From DAMCAP01 sp032059445 (GTDB lineage Bacteria > Bacillota > Clostridia > Oscillospirales > Ruminococcaceae): a stretch of DNA of 64,000 bases. This document shows positions 25,175 to 33,506 of the stretch, one piece after another; within the stretch, counting starts at the first letter, position 1, and each line of letters opens with the position of its first letter. Under the pieces are notes generated by a model. That model was given only the letters and a program-made list of their open reading frames with translations. It did no database searches and was not told the origin of the DNA. The DNA is taken from positions 1 through 64,000 of the forward strand of contig DAMCAP010000008.1 of the NCBI GenBank assembly GCA_032059445.1. Reading direction: 5' to 3'. The position numbers and the translations under genes are program-made.

Positions 25175-25363
25175 CTACTGCACTTCCTTTATCAATGTCA
25201 GCTCTTCGACCTTGAGCTTGGCCTCAGTCAGCTGCTTATTGCATTGCTCAATCAATTTAGCCCCTTCGCTAAATAAGGCGAGGGAATCCTCCAGCGAAAT
25301 ATTGCCAGAAGCTAGCTTGTTGATGATTTCTTCCAGTCGTATAAGGGATTTTTCATAGCTCAT
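25175..25363 (-). CDS. xseB: Exodeoxyribonuclease VII small subunit
   Basis: 62 aa, typical. Opens with MSYEKSLIRLEEIINKL and contains the LEDSLALFSEG heptad, both standard in XseB. It binds the XseA subunit to form the exonuclease VII complex that degrades single-stranded DNA into oligonucleotides. Four bases from xseA upstream and one from ispA downstream. Confidence 0.95.
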   Translation of the reverse strand: MSYEKSLIRLEEIINKLASGNISLEDSLALFSEGAKLIEQCNKQLTEAKLKVEELTLIKEVQ

Positions 25364-25366
25364 CGC

Positions 25367-26575
25367 TTATTCCTCCCCGGTGTCTTGCACCACAGCTTTT
25401 ATTCGACCGTTTTTTACGGTAGTTAGTATTACATCGCCGCTTTTTACATTCGCTGCGTCATAGACAATCTTGCCATCGGCATTAGTTGTGATCGAATACC
25501 CCCGCTCCAAAACTTTCAGGGGGCTTAAGCTGTCCAGCAGTGCTGCCTTTTGCGCCAGCGTGTTTTGATGCTGCTTCCAAAATTCTATCTGTACATTGCT
25601 GAATAATTCTATCATAGTATTCAGTTTTTGTCTATTTTTATCCAATAAATAAATGGGGGAATTCTTATGAAGGTGCCACGATAGCTCCTTTAATCGATCC
25701 TCTTTGTAAGCGACTACATCTACCAGCGTGCTCTCAAGAGAGTACATCGCAAGATTTAATGCCCCACGCATCTGACCAATATCAGGCGCTACCAGCTCGG
25801 CAGCACCCGTAGGGGTAGGCGCTCGTAAATCAGCTACAAAGTCGCATAGCGTATAGTCGGTTTCGTGACCCACTGCCGATATTATTGGGATGTTGGAGCG
25901 GCTGATTGCACGTACTAATACTTCTTCATTAAAGGCCCATAATTCTTCAATAGAGCCGCCGCCCCTACCAATTATGATCACATCACAAGCATTTTGTGCA
26001 CTCAGCTGATCTACTCTCTGAGCAAGCTGCAATGCCGCCCCTTCCCCCTGTACCTTGCTATCAGCCACGATCACAGTAGCCAGTGGATAGCGCCGCTCAA
26101 GGGTGCTGAGGATGTCTTGAAGTGCCGCTCCAGTCTTGGAGGTAATCACACCAATCCGCTGTGGGTATGGTGGAAGTGGTTTTTTGCGCTCAGGGTCAAA
26201 GAGCCCCTCTGCTGTCAGGCGAGATTTTAATTGCTCGTAAGCGAGAGCCAGTGCCCCAGCTCCACTAGGGATAAGATCCGTAATAGTGATCTGGTAGCTT
26301 CCATCCCGTTCATAGAGGCTGACCGTACCGGCTGCTACTACCTGCAAGCCGTTTTCGGGGAGAAAGCGCAGTGCTTCTGCATAGCCTCGAAACATCACGG
26401 CTTTAATAGAAGCCTGATCGTCCTTTAAGGTGAAATACAGGTGCCCCGAGCGGTTATATATAGAGAGGTTAGATATCTCTCCTTGTAGATAAATAGAAGA
26501 AAGAGGGGTAGCCCCCTCCAAAAGGGACTTTACATAGCGGTTAAGCTGTGAAACGGTAATAATCTTAGGTGCCAC
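25367..26575 (-). CDS. xseA: Exodeoxyribonuclease VII large subunit
   Basis: 402 aa, typical. N-terminal OB-fold (about residues 8-100, VSQLNRYVKSLLEGATPLSSIYLQGEI start), then the catalytic region with GVITSKTGAALQDIL, IIIGRGGGSIEELWAFNEE and HETDYTLCDFVADLRAPTPTGAAEL, all family hallmarks. Acts with xseB. Processes single-stranded DNA during mismatch repair. Confidence 0.96.
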   Translation of the reverse strand: MAPKIITVSQLNRYVKSLLEGATPLSSIYLQGEISNLSIYNRSGHLYFTLKDDQASIKAVMFRGYAEALRFLPENGLQVVAAGTVSLYERDGSYQITITDLIPSGAGALALAYEQLKSRLTAEGLFDPERKKPLPPYPQRIGVITSKTGAALQDILSTLERRYPLATVIVADSKVQGEGAALQLAQRVDQLSAQNACDVIIIGRGGGSIEELWAFNEEVLVRAISRSNIPIISAVGHETDYTLCDFVADLRAPTPTGAAELVAPDIGQMRGALNLAMYSLESTLVDVVAYKEDRLKELSWHLHKNSPIYLLDKNRQKLNTMIELFSNVQIEFWKQHQNTLAQKAALLDSLSPLKVLERGYSITTNADGKIVYDAANVKSGDVILTTVKNGRIKAVVQDTGEE

Positions 26576-26592
26576 TGCATAACCTCCTTGTT

Positions 26593-27516
26593 TTATAGCT
26601 GACCCTCACTTGCAGCAGTGAGTACTGCAATCCCTACCGCATTGTCGGTAGCATACTGAGGTGGCGCAAAAATATACCCAGTTTTTTGAGCGAGGGTCTT
26701 TTGAATGATACTGTTAGACATTACGCCACCGGCAAAAAGCACTTCACTGCATCCACTTTGTGTCAGTGCATCCTGAGCCATACGGTCAACCACGCGCAAA
26801 ATGTACTCAATGGTATATTTGGCAATATCCTCTGGTGATATGCCATTCTTTTGCATCTGCTGCGCTTGGTTCTCTAAGCCCGACAAGCATGGATTGCGAT
26901 CTCGAAAGGTAGGCTTGACTTTATACTGCCGATTAGAGCGGCATGCCAGTTCATCAAGTGCTTTTCCAGCTGGGAAGCTTAGCCCTAGCAGCTTTCCCAC
27001 TCGGTCTACAGCTTGTCCCGCATTGAGGTCACAGGTAGCCGATAGTAGCTCGATCTCACCTGCCAGCAGATCTTTTACCAGCAGGCACTCTGTGGTGCCG
27101 CCCGATACATGGAGCGATACAAAGGACTTCGCAATCAAATCTAAGCGCTTAGCACCATATAAAGCAGCAGCTACATGCCCAGCCTGATGCGAAAACCGAT
27201 GGAGCCGCAGCCCCATCACCGATGAGCTTACCTCTGCCGCCATAACCCCTGTCAAAAAACAAGGCATATAGGAGCCTTCTTGATTGCGAGGGGTAGCCGA
27301 TACCCCAAAAGCATTGATCTGGGCTGGGTGCTCTTTTATGAGCTGTGTCGTCAGCTCACCCAGCGCTTTTACGTGGGCAAATACCGCATCACTCTGCCGT
27401 AGCCCCAGGGCACCGTCTACTACAGGCAATAGTCGGCGCTGCTGATAGACTGCACCGTCGTCATAGATTGCAACCGATGTAGTGTAGTTGCTGGTGTCGA
27501 TCCCTAAAAACGCCAT
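26593..27516 (-). CDS. Kae1-like domain protein (TsaD paralogue)
   Basis: 307 aa of the actin-like ASKHA fold. The metal-binding HQAGH (TsaD usually H-x3-H in HMEGH) is present, with the nucleotide segments GTTECLLV-like, AGGVMSN, and a DNAVGIAVL tail. It begins MAFLGIDTSNYTTSVAI, as in the shorter Firmicute paralogues found beside xseA. Shorter than canonical TsaD (about 340 aa) and probably not the main t6A enzyme; function of this paralogue is unclear. Start codon right after TATAAAACAAGGAGG. Confidence 0.82.
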   Translation of the reverse strand: MAFLGIDTSNYTTSVAIYDDGAVYQQRRLLPVVDGALGLRQSDAVFAHVKALGELTTQLIKEHPAQINAFGVSATPRNQEGSYMPCFLTGVMAAEVSSSVMGLRLHRFSHQAGHVAAALYGAKRLDLIAKSFVSLHVSGGTTECLLVKDLLAGEIELLSATCDLNAGQAVDRVGKLLGLSFPAGKALDELACRSNRQYKVKPTFRDRNPCLSGLENQAQQMQKNGISPEDIAKYTIEYILRVVDRMAQDALTQSGCSEVLFAGGVMSNSIIQKTLAQKTGYIFAPPQYATDNAVGIAVLTAASEGQL

Positions 27517-27519
27517 AGC

Positions 27520-27927
27520 TTATGCTTTTGTCGGGTTTGCCGACTTCACATAACCGCCAAGGACGCCATTTAGATACGAAGCGTCTTCCTCGCCGGCATA
27601 CTTCTTGGTCAGCTCCACCGCCTCATTGATGGTAACACTCACTGGAATATCAGCAAAGTGATCGATCTCACATATTGCCAAGCGCAACAGTGCAAGTGTC
27701 ACTCTCGAAATACGGCTGATCTTCCATCCGGTCAGGTGGGCTTCAATCTTCTGATCAATCACAGAAAGGTTTTCGAAGGTGAGATCTGCCAGTTTATAGG
27801 CATATTCATCAACCTCTATTCCCCTGCCGATTACAGCGGAGCGTATAATATTATCGAGAGACTCCTCGCGAAAGCTTCTCTCAAATATCAGTGTAAATGC
27901 GGTTTCTCTGGCGTCTCTTCTTTTCAT
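27520..27927 (-). CDS. nusB: Transcription antitermination factor NusB
   Basis: Start chosen at MKRRDARETAF (27927), eight bases from AAAGGAGC; an upstream ATG overlaps that site. 135 aa. All-helical NusB fold with RRDARETAFTLIFE, the central RISRVTLALLRLAICEI and the C-terminal YLNGVLGG motif. Assists rRNA operon antitermination with NusA/NusE. Conserved partner of the xseA cluster. Confidence 0.95.
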   Translation of the reverse strand: MKRRDARETAFTLIFERSFREESLDNIIRSAVIGRGIEVDEYAYKLADLTFENLSVIDQKIEAHLTGWKISRISRVTLALLRLAICEIDHFADIPVSVTINEAVELTKKYAGEEDASYLNGVLGGYVKSANPTKA

Positions 27928-27976
27928 ATATGCTCCTTTATAGTCCACTTAAAGTCTTTTCATTCCAATAAAATAA

Positions 27977-28000
27977 AGCCCTCCTTGAGCCGGAGGGCTT
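27977..28000 (-). terminator. Terminator after asp23-like gene
   Basis: Stem AGCCCTCC / GGAGGGCT with 7-nt loop and T-rich tail (TTTATTTTATT) on the minus strand. It separates the Asp23-like gene from nusB. Confidence 0.85.
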
Positions 28001-28004
28001 AATA

Positions 28005-28382
28005 CTAAACGGTCGCTTCTTTGGCAGAGCCTGTTCCGTAATCAATCCCGGCTATAGTAATGTTCACTTTAGAAACCGCTATGCCAGTCATGCTCTGCAC
28101 TGCTTCCTTCACTGCTTCTTGGATCGCTACCGATACGGCAGGAATTTTTGCACCATATGCTAATATTACTTGAATGTCAATGATCGCGGTATCCTCAAGC
28201 AGAGCTACGGTTACAGGCTTCACGATTTTTCGCTGCGAAATGATCCCCTTTATATTAGAAGATAAAGTCGCTAGACTGTGTACGCCCTCTACCTCACCGG
28301 CTGCATAGCCTACTATGGTTGCAATCACATCTTTTGATATCCTCAGGCTGCCAATTGGCTGCTTTTTTTCGTTCATATTCAT
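28005..28382 (-). CDS. Asp23/Gls24 family envelope stress protein
   Basis: 125 aa with the family opening IGSLRISKDVIATIVGYAAGEVEGV and later DIQVILAYGAKIPAVS and VQSMTGIAVSKVNITIAGID. Asp23/Gls24 proteins form membrane-attached networks in Firmicutes and respond to alkaline/envelope stress. It is separated by a terminator from nusB, and its own 5' leader (28383-28588) is non-coding. Confidence 0.92.
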   Translation of the reverse strand: MNMNEKKQPIGSLRISKDVIATIVGYAAGEVEGVHSLATLSSNIKGIISQRKIVKPVTVALLEDTAIIDIQVILAYGAKIPAVSVAIQEAVKEAVQSMTGIAVSKVNITIAGIDYGTGSAKEATV

Positions 28383-28588
28383 TTTAATCTCCTCCTTAAG
28401 GATAATCTTATTACAAGCTATCTTATAGGTCTTACAAATAAATCGTGTAAACCACGATCAATCAATCGTTTGGATAGGTATAAAACTACCGTTAATTCGT
28501 ATTATGCCATGATTACAAGTGTGCAATAACAGAAAGGGTATAATAACCGCTTTGCGGTTATTATACCACTATTTTTACCTTTAGACAA
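28383..28588. repeat. Non-coding region with perfect 31-bp palindrome (28537-28567)
   Basis: GGTATAATAACCGC (28537-28550) is repeated in exact inverse at 28554-28567 around TTT. It lies between spoIIIAH (ends 28589) and the Asp23 leader. A near-identical palindrome occurs at 40062-40098. No T-run follows, so it is either a terminator-like hairpin for spoIIIAH or a dispersed palindromic element. Otherwise nothing else is seen here. Confidence 0.7.
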
Positions 28589-29134
28589 CTATTTTACCTC
28601 TATTATAGAGATTTTTTCTGCAGGTACTGTTACTTCTTTCACAATGATGTCTTTCATCTGCGCAACTTCATTGGCAAGCAGACCATTGGTCTTAACGATG
28701 ACGTCAATTTTCTCTGCATCGTAGTATACCATACACTCGGTAAAGCCCTTTGCCTTGATTAGATTCTCGATCTTACCTTCGGATTCAATCCTCTGGGCAA
28801 TTTCGGTGGCTTTGAGGGCTAACTGGGTCTTTTGATCGGCTGGTACATTCTCAGAGTCAATTAAAGTCTTGAGGGTTTGCGCAGCTTCATCTCTGGTCTT
28901 TTGGCGGGCAAGCTTAGCCTCGGCAAAAAATGCTTCACCGTTGTCAGCGTCTCCCCCTACATACTGAGAATCCCCATAATTTTTGCCCTGCTCCACTACA
29001 TTGGTTGGGGTGAAGTCAGGTAGCTCTTGAGAATACACCCAGTTTATGTACACTGCTAGGGATAAACACATCACCAACGCTGCCAAGACGATTTGCCTCT
29101 TACCAACTACCATATTCATTTTAAATTTTCTCAT
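28589..29134 (-). CDS. spoIIIAH: Stage III sporulation protein SpoIIIAH
   Basis: Start chosen at MRKFKMNMV (29134), after GGAGCTGTAT; the ATG five codons upstream lies in that ribosome site. 181 aa. N-terminal membrane helix (about 12-30), a linker, then a YscJ/FliF-like ring-building domain (ILIKAKGFTECMVYYD-type). It sits in the mother-cell outer-forespore membrane and binds forespore SpoIIQ to form the feeding-tube channel. Last gene of spoIIIA. Confidence 0.95.
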   Translation of the reverse strand: MRKFKMNMVVGKRQIVLAALVMCLSLAVYINWVYSQELPDFTPTNVVEQGKNYGDSQYVGGDADNGEAFFAEAKLARQKTRDEAAQTLKTLIDSENVPADQKTQLALKATEIAQRIESEGKIENLIKAKGFTECMVYYDAEKIDVIVKTNGLLANEVAQMKDIIVKEVTVPAEKISIIEVK

Positions 29135-29230
29135 ATACAGCTCCATTCCGCCGTCCTGCGCGGCATAATATTTTTATATCCACTCTTATCAGCAGGACTA
29201 TGGAATGATAAGAGCTTATGTACAAATCAA

Positions 29231-29755
29231 TCATGGGGCCAATTTCAGTATGCACACCTGTAGAGAGCTTATACCCAGAGAAGTTGTTACGATATCATTT
29301 ACCCGCTGTCGTACCACAGGATCATTTCCGCCATCGCACACCACCACCACGCCTTTTATCTTAGGTTCCAGCTGGGTCAGCACCAAAGGCTGACGCTTTC
29401 CTGTAGAGCCATCAATTAAGATATATTTGCTTTCCATCGATAGCTGCTGGGTACTTCCGCTTTGTTTTTCATCCTTGGCATACACATATTCTGTTCCGTT
29501 GTCAATGGTGATCATCACCGTTACTTTGCCTACACCACTGGTCATAGTGAGGATCTTTTGGATACGTTGTTCTGTTTCCTCTACATAGCGCTTGCTTTGC
29601 AAAGCATAGTCCTCAGCCTTTACCGTCGTGTCGTCAACTCCTAAAAATCCACTTAAGCCGATGAGCACGATACCAATCAAGCCTAAGGCAAATACGATTT
29701 TAGGAGATATAGTAAGTTTCCCTACCTTGATCGGCTTTACCTTCTTTTCTTCCAT
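29231..29755 (-). CDS. spoIIIAG: Stage III sporulation protein SpoIIIAG
   Basis: 174 aa. One N-terminal membrane helix (about 22-40) and a soluble ring-forming domain containing GVGKVTVMITIDNGTEYVYA and VGSTGKRQPLVLTQLEPKIKGVVVVCDGGNDP-like motifs, which are the typical SpoIIIAG signature. In B. subtilis it forms the 30-subunit ring of the mother-cell channel. Encoded between spoIIIAF and spoIIIAH, separated from the latter by about 96 nt. Confidence 0.95.
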   Translation of the reverse strand: MEEKKVKPIKVGKLTISPKIVFALGLIGIVLIGLSGFLGVDDTTVKAEDYALQSKRYVEETEQRIQKILTMTSGVGKVTVMITIDNGTEYVYAKDEKQSGSTQQLSMESKYILIDGSTGKRQPLVLTQLEPKIKGVVVVCDGGNDPVVRQRVNDIVTTSLGISSLQVCILKLAP

Positions 29756-29765
29756 AGGTACACCT

Positions 29766-30233
29766 CTACTTTATTTGCTGCTGGGTTGTTACTTCCACAG
29801 GCAGCCCCAGATATTTTACCAACTGCTCTCTTATCAACGTTTTTTTGCTTGCATCCTCAGCGGCCAAGGTAATTGATATCTTATCCACCTTTAGCTGCTC
29901 ATCTATTACAGTAATATCTATTAATATGCTGCTGGGTTTTATGCCTAAAGCCTGCAATTTGTCTTGAATTAATTTTTGGATAGAATTCTTGACAGACTCC
30001 TCATAAAAATCATCTGCATCGAAGCTCTGGGCTGAAATCTCCTGCGTGACCACAAAGGAATCAGCATAGCCGCTCAGACCTGTGATCGGATGAATGAGAT
30101 TGAGTACTATAAAGAGATTAACCGCGATCATTACAGGTGAAGATTTGGAGGAGGAGGGGCTGATCAAGCGTATGATACAGGAGATAAAGCTGGCTGCGAC
30201 GATGCCAAATGCCCACATTTTGACCCCATACAC
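29766..30233 (-). CDS. spoIIIAF: Stage III sporulation protein SpoIIIAF
   Basis: 155 aa; two N-terminal membrane helices followed by a cytoplasmic/intermembrane YscJ-like domain. The YGVKMWAFGIVAASFISCIIRLISPSSS start and the C-terminal LAAEDASKKTLIREQLVKYLGL-type motif are those of the family. Part of the SpoIIIA channel. Lies one nt after spoIIIAE. Confidence 0.92.
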   Translation of the reverse strand: MYGVKMWAFGIVAASFISCIIRLISPSSSKSSPVMIAVNLFIVLNLIHPITGLSGYADSFVVTQEISAQSFDADDFYEESVKNSIQKLIQDKLQALGIKPSSILIDITVIDEQLKVDKISITLAAEDASKKTLIREQLVKYLGLPVEVTTQQQIK

Positions 30234-31316
30234 CTATACCACCCCCAGCGATAAGATCACACCAGTAGAGATAATAAACAAGAGCCCTACTGACAAAATA
30301 ATTGCAGTCAAAATAATCAGCGTATCATTAAAAGCGCTTAACACCTTACTGGAATACTCAACTCCCATGATATCTCCGATTAACGTGCCTAAAAAGATTG
30401 CGGCCCTCCATAAGGTGATTTTGATTAATACAGGTAAAAAGAACAGCAGCGTTACTACAATACCAATACTGCCTACAGTAGCTTTGATGATGCCCATGCT
30501 GTTTTTGGCAACCGAAACCGCATCAGAAATCACACCACCCACCACAGGCACAAAGCTGCCCACCAGGAACTTCGCCGTCTTNNNNNNNNNNGTAACCCCT
30601 GCGATAAAGCTCTGCATCGTGACTAGGCCTACAAAGATGGTCATCATCAAGGTCAGTAGCCATATTACAGACTTTTTGATGGCAGTGCTTACGTTCATCA
30701 ATCCTTTATTGCCAGAAATCACGCCCGCCACCGAGATCGAAAGAAAAACACCAATCAGGGGCGAAAGAATGTTTTGCGTAATCTGAGAGATAATCTGCCC
30801 AGCCCCGATAATGGTAGAATGATAAATCAAGCTACTGGCTGGCAAGCCCGCTGCGGCTGCCACTCCCGAGTATACCGGTATGTAAGACATCATGAAGCGG
30901 GTACAATCTAAAATCGCCGCTATGCCATCTAAGATACAGCTCGCCATATTATCAGAGAGGATGAAAATAATCCATAAGCAACCAGCCAGCTGGAGGATGT
31001 TTTCGGTGGTACCCTCGATGCCAGTTGAAAGGCACTGCACTACAGTAATAAGCAGGATAATACCTACGATCATGCTCAGAGTAGAAGCGATTGCTTTAAC
31101 ACTGCCCTTTGCCTGCTCTAGCATAAGCTTAAAAATAGTAGAAGGTGGCGATTTAATCAGCTCGGTAATACTAAGCTCTGTAATATCCTCGAGATTTTGG
31201 GTAATCTGCTCCGGTACTTTACCAAGAGCAAGCTCTACACCATCGCCTATGCTCTGAGCCGACACTCTCGGAGTCAACAGTAAGATCACTACTAGGATTA
31301 TCAACATCTTTTTCAT
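30234..31316 (-). CDS. spoIIIAE: Stage III sporulation protein SpoIIIAE, with assembly gap
   Basis: 360 aa (plus gap) polytopic membrane protein with a signal-like start and about eight helices. Family markers include KVPEQITQNLEDITELSI and the MSYIPVYSGVAAAAG, plus VGSFVPVVGGVISDAV segments. Core membrane component of the SpoIIIA channel. Ten N at 30582-30591 lie in a loop region and keep the frame; real sequence across it is unknown. Confidence 0.94.
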   Translation of the reverse strand: MKKMLIILVVILLLTPRVSAQSIGDGVELALGKVPEQITQNLEDITELSITELIKSPPSTIFKLMLEQAKGSVKAIASTLSMIVGIILLITVVQCLSTGIEGTTENILQLAGCLWIIFILSDNMASCILDGIAAILDCTRFMMSYIPVYSGVAAAAGLPASSLIYHSTIIGAGQIISQITQNILSPLIGVFLSISVAGVISGNKGLMNVSTAIKKSVIWLLTLMMTIFVGLVTMQSFIAGVXXXXKTAKFLVGSFVPVVGGVISDAVSVAKNSMGIIKATVGSIGIVVTLLFFLPVLIKITLWRAAIFLGTLIGDIMGVEYSSKVLSAFNDTLIILTAIILSVGLLFIISTGVILSLGVV

Positions 31317-31705
31317 ATACTCAATCCCGAATTTATTATTTCTACAACCTCTGCAAACAATGGAATAATGGTAATTAGGATTGCGATTCTACCACATAGC
31401 TCGATGTTTGAGCCAATCGCTCCCTGCCCTGCGTCCTTACAGCAATCAACCCCCAAACGGGTGATAAAAGCAATTCCCAAGGCTTTGAGCACCACATCCA
31501 GATACCCGCTGCTGATCTGAATATTCATCGTGATCTTGCGCAGCAGCTCGAGTATAGGCCCGATTGATTCGAGCACCCACAGCAGCATCAAAATTCCTGC
31601 TGCAATCACGAGTAAAGCAGCATATTCTGAGCGGATGGGCTTTAGCACTGTGATAAATACCGCTGCTACCAGACCAATCCCTACCACAGCATAAAAACTC
31701 ATCAT
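31313..31705 (-). CDS. spoIIIAD: Stage III sporulation protein SpoIIIAD
   Basis: 130 aa with four hydrophobic helices. The GIGLVAAVFITVLKPIRSEYAALLVIAAGI start and the conserved TRLGVDCCKDAGQGAIGSNIELCGRIAILI centre are typical of SpoIIIAD. Its stop overlaps the start of spoIIIAE by four bases, consistent with tight translational coupling. Confidence 0.95.
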   Translation of the reverse strand: MMSFYAVVGIGLVAAVFITVLKPIRSEYAALLVIAAGILMLLWVLESIGPILELLRKITMNIQISSGYLDVVLKALGIAFITRLGVDCCKDAGQGAIGSNIELCGRIAILITIIPLFAEVVEIINSGLSI

Positions 31706-31896
31706 AGGTTAAACACCGTCTTTACTGTATCGAAGAGATTGCTGATCTCATACACCATCATCATTAGTACCACAATTAGCCCAGCTAGCGTAGTAAGCAT
31801 CGCCTGCTCCTCTCGCCCCGAGCGCACCAGCACTTGATTGAGTACCGATACGATGATTCCAATAGCCGCAATCTTAAAAATTAAATCTACCCCCAT
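31702..31896 (-). CDS. spoIIIAC: Stage III sporulation protein SpoIIIAC
   Basis: 64 aa, two transmembrane helices, with MGVDLIFKIAAIGIIVSVLNQVLVRSGREEQAML as the family signature. Forms the small membrane piece of the SpoIIIA complex. Overlaps spoIIIAD by four bases. Confidence 0.95.
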   Translation of the reverse strand: MGVDLIFKIAAIGIIVSVLNQVLVRSGREEQAMLTTLAGLIVVLMMMVYEISNLFDTVKTVFNL

Positions 31897-31912
31897 TGTC
31901 GTCCGCTCCTTT

Positions 31913-32434
31913 CTATACAGCGATAATCGCTATAAATAATCCTGCTAAAATGCTTAGGGTCTGAGTGAGCTTCATTTCATTTGGGCTGGTACTGCGCAGC
32001 TTATCCAAAACAAGCTTTATATTGCCTGTCAGTAGCTCGATGTGCTTTTCCTGTGTTTCGAGGTCATAGCAGCCTAGTATCTCACCTATGCCTGCCAGCA
32101 ACTCTTTATCTGTATCTTTTAAAGGCAGTTTGGTGGCAAATACACAGTCCCTCCAACTTTCTTTAAAAGCTCCACTGCCTCCTTGTATTACAAATGCTGT
32201 GACGAAATCTAGCTCACGGATACCCTGTACTCCTTGTATGTTATAAATCAGCTCTCTGGGGGCGCTATTGGTATAGACNNNNNNNNNNTGCTTTAAGGTA
32301 ATGAGAAAAAACAAGCAGTCCTCAAGAGCATATTGTCGAGCACGGATACGGCTCGCTGCGAGATACCCCATAGCGGTGCTGCTACACAGGATGCAAAGCG
32401 CACCCGTTGACTTTAACAGTATCGACGTACTCAT
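31913..32434 (-). CDS. spoIIIAB: Stage III sporulation protein SpoIIIAB, with assembly gap
   Basis: 173 aa; two terminal membrane helices around a GspF/PilC-like helical domain. The N-terminal STGALCILCSSTAMGYLAASRIRARQ and C-terminal NEMKLTQTLSILAGLFIAIIAV are family features. Ten N at 32279-32288 keep the frame. The start (32434) overlaps the last 53 bases of spoIIIAA; a later internal start is possible. SpoIIIAB likely couples the AA ATPase to the channel. Confidence 0.9.
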   Translation of the reverse strand: MSTSILLKSTGALCILCSSTAMGYLAASRIRARQYALEDCLFFLITLKXXXXVYTNSAPRELIYNIQGVQGIRELDFVTAFVIQGGSGAFKESWRDCVFATKLPLKDTDKELLAGIGEILGCYDLETQEKHIELLTGNIKLVLDKLRSTSPNEMKLTQTLSILAGLFIAIIAV

Positions 32435-33359
32435 CTAAGCGGACGACCTCCTTTACCTTACATGGGTTATCTGTGCCTGCCAGGAGCACGAGATGGCGAA
32501 ATGCACCGCTTGCAATTAGCTGGTGTGCGGTAGGTCTACGCAGAAGCTCCTCAAGAGATTTACCATGAATGGTCGTAATAATCGGCACACCGCAGTTTAG
32601 AGCCCATAAGATCGCCTCTACGTCCTTTTTACCACCCAGCTCATCACATAGCAGCAATGAAGGCGCTAGAGCACGCACAGCAGTGATAATTCCCTCATCT
32701 TTGCGGTAGCCACAGAGCAACTCACAGTTTATACCCGCTACACCTGCCAATCTTGGAGCAATTTCTCCTCGTTCATCGATCACTGCTACAGCTCTTGGCG
32801 TAATCACCTCACCTGCTGACAGCTGCATCGCCAAATCACAGAGGATCGTTGTTTTGCCGCTACCGGGCACCCCAGCAATCAGCACCCCTTCTAGGCTGTG
32901 AGAGAGCAGACTATATACAATCGGAAGTGATACCCCCACAAAGCCTCTGCTTACTCGGATTACATAAGAGCTTACGGCTCGTACATTTTTGATGTTTCCC
33001 TTATCGTCATACACCGCTGTGGCTGCAAGCCCCACCCGATGCCCGCCTTTTAGGGAGATAAAGCCTTGATTGATCTCTTCCTGATGGGTATGCACCGCAT
33101 ATCCACACAAAGACACGTAACTGGCTTCCATCTCGCTTTGAGTAGTGATTGCACAGTGTATATTAGGCTTATTGTGCAGCACTCCGTCAGTCCCCAGAAA
33201 CATCACCCTGCTGCCAGTAGAGATTGCAATCGGGCTATTATGTCGCAGCCTGATTTCGTGTATATGGTAAGTCATGTGGGCAGGTATCAAAGCAAGCTTG
33301 GTTTTAAGGCTTGTGCTTAGTCCATCAATTGCCTCCAGAAACTGAGGGTCACTTAACAT
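32382..33359 (-). CDS. spoIIIAA: Stage III sporulation protein SpoIIIAA, ATPase
   Basis: Start set at MLSDPQF (33359), with AAAGGAAG nine bases upstream; two longer starts exist. 325 aa. Secretion-type ATPase: Walker A GVPGSGKTT, Walker B LLLCDELGG, GGHRVGLAA and the IHEIRLRHNSP start are typical. Powers the SpoIIIA mother-cell channel needed for forespore sigma-G activity. First gene of an intact eight-gene operon, all on the minus strand. A mother-cell sigma-E promoter would be expected near 33360-33420; I could not place hexamers with confidence. Confidence 0.95.
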   Translation of the reverse strand: MLSDPQFLEAIDGLSTSLKTKLALIPAHMTYHIHEIRLRHNSPIAISTGSRVMFLGTDGVLHNKPNIHCAITTQSEMEASYVSLCGYAVHTHQEEINQGFISLKGGHRVGLAATAVYDDKGNIKNVRAVSSYVIRVSRGFVGVSLPIVYSLLSHSLEGVLIAGVPGSGKTTILCDLAMQLSAGEVITPRAVAVIDERGEIAPRLAGVAGINCELLCGYRKDEGIITAVRALAPSLLLCDELGGKKDVEAILWALNCGVPIITTIHGKSLEELLRRPTAHQLIASGAFRHLVLLAGTDNPCKVKEVVRLDEYVDTVKVNGCALHPV

Positions 33360-33425
33360 CTTCAATCTTCCTTTGCTCTTTGTTATAGTCAATCATATGG
33401 CTAGTCCCCTAAAAATAGAACAACA

Positions 33426-33463
33426 AAAAAACTCCACTTCTAAAATTAGAAGCAGAGTTTTTT
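33426..33463 (-). terminator. Bidirectional terminator-like hairpin
   Basis: Stem AAAAACTC..CTTCTA / TAGAAG..GAGTTTTTT with a short loop, T-runs on both sides, between spoIIIAA's leader and the M42 gene ending at 33507. Confidence 0.8.
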
Positions 33464-33506
33464 ATTGCATAATTATAGATTTTATACTCTCAAAATTAAA
33501 GCGAAG

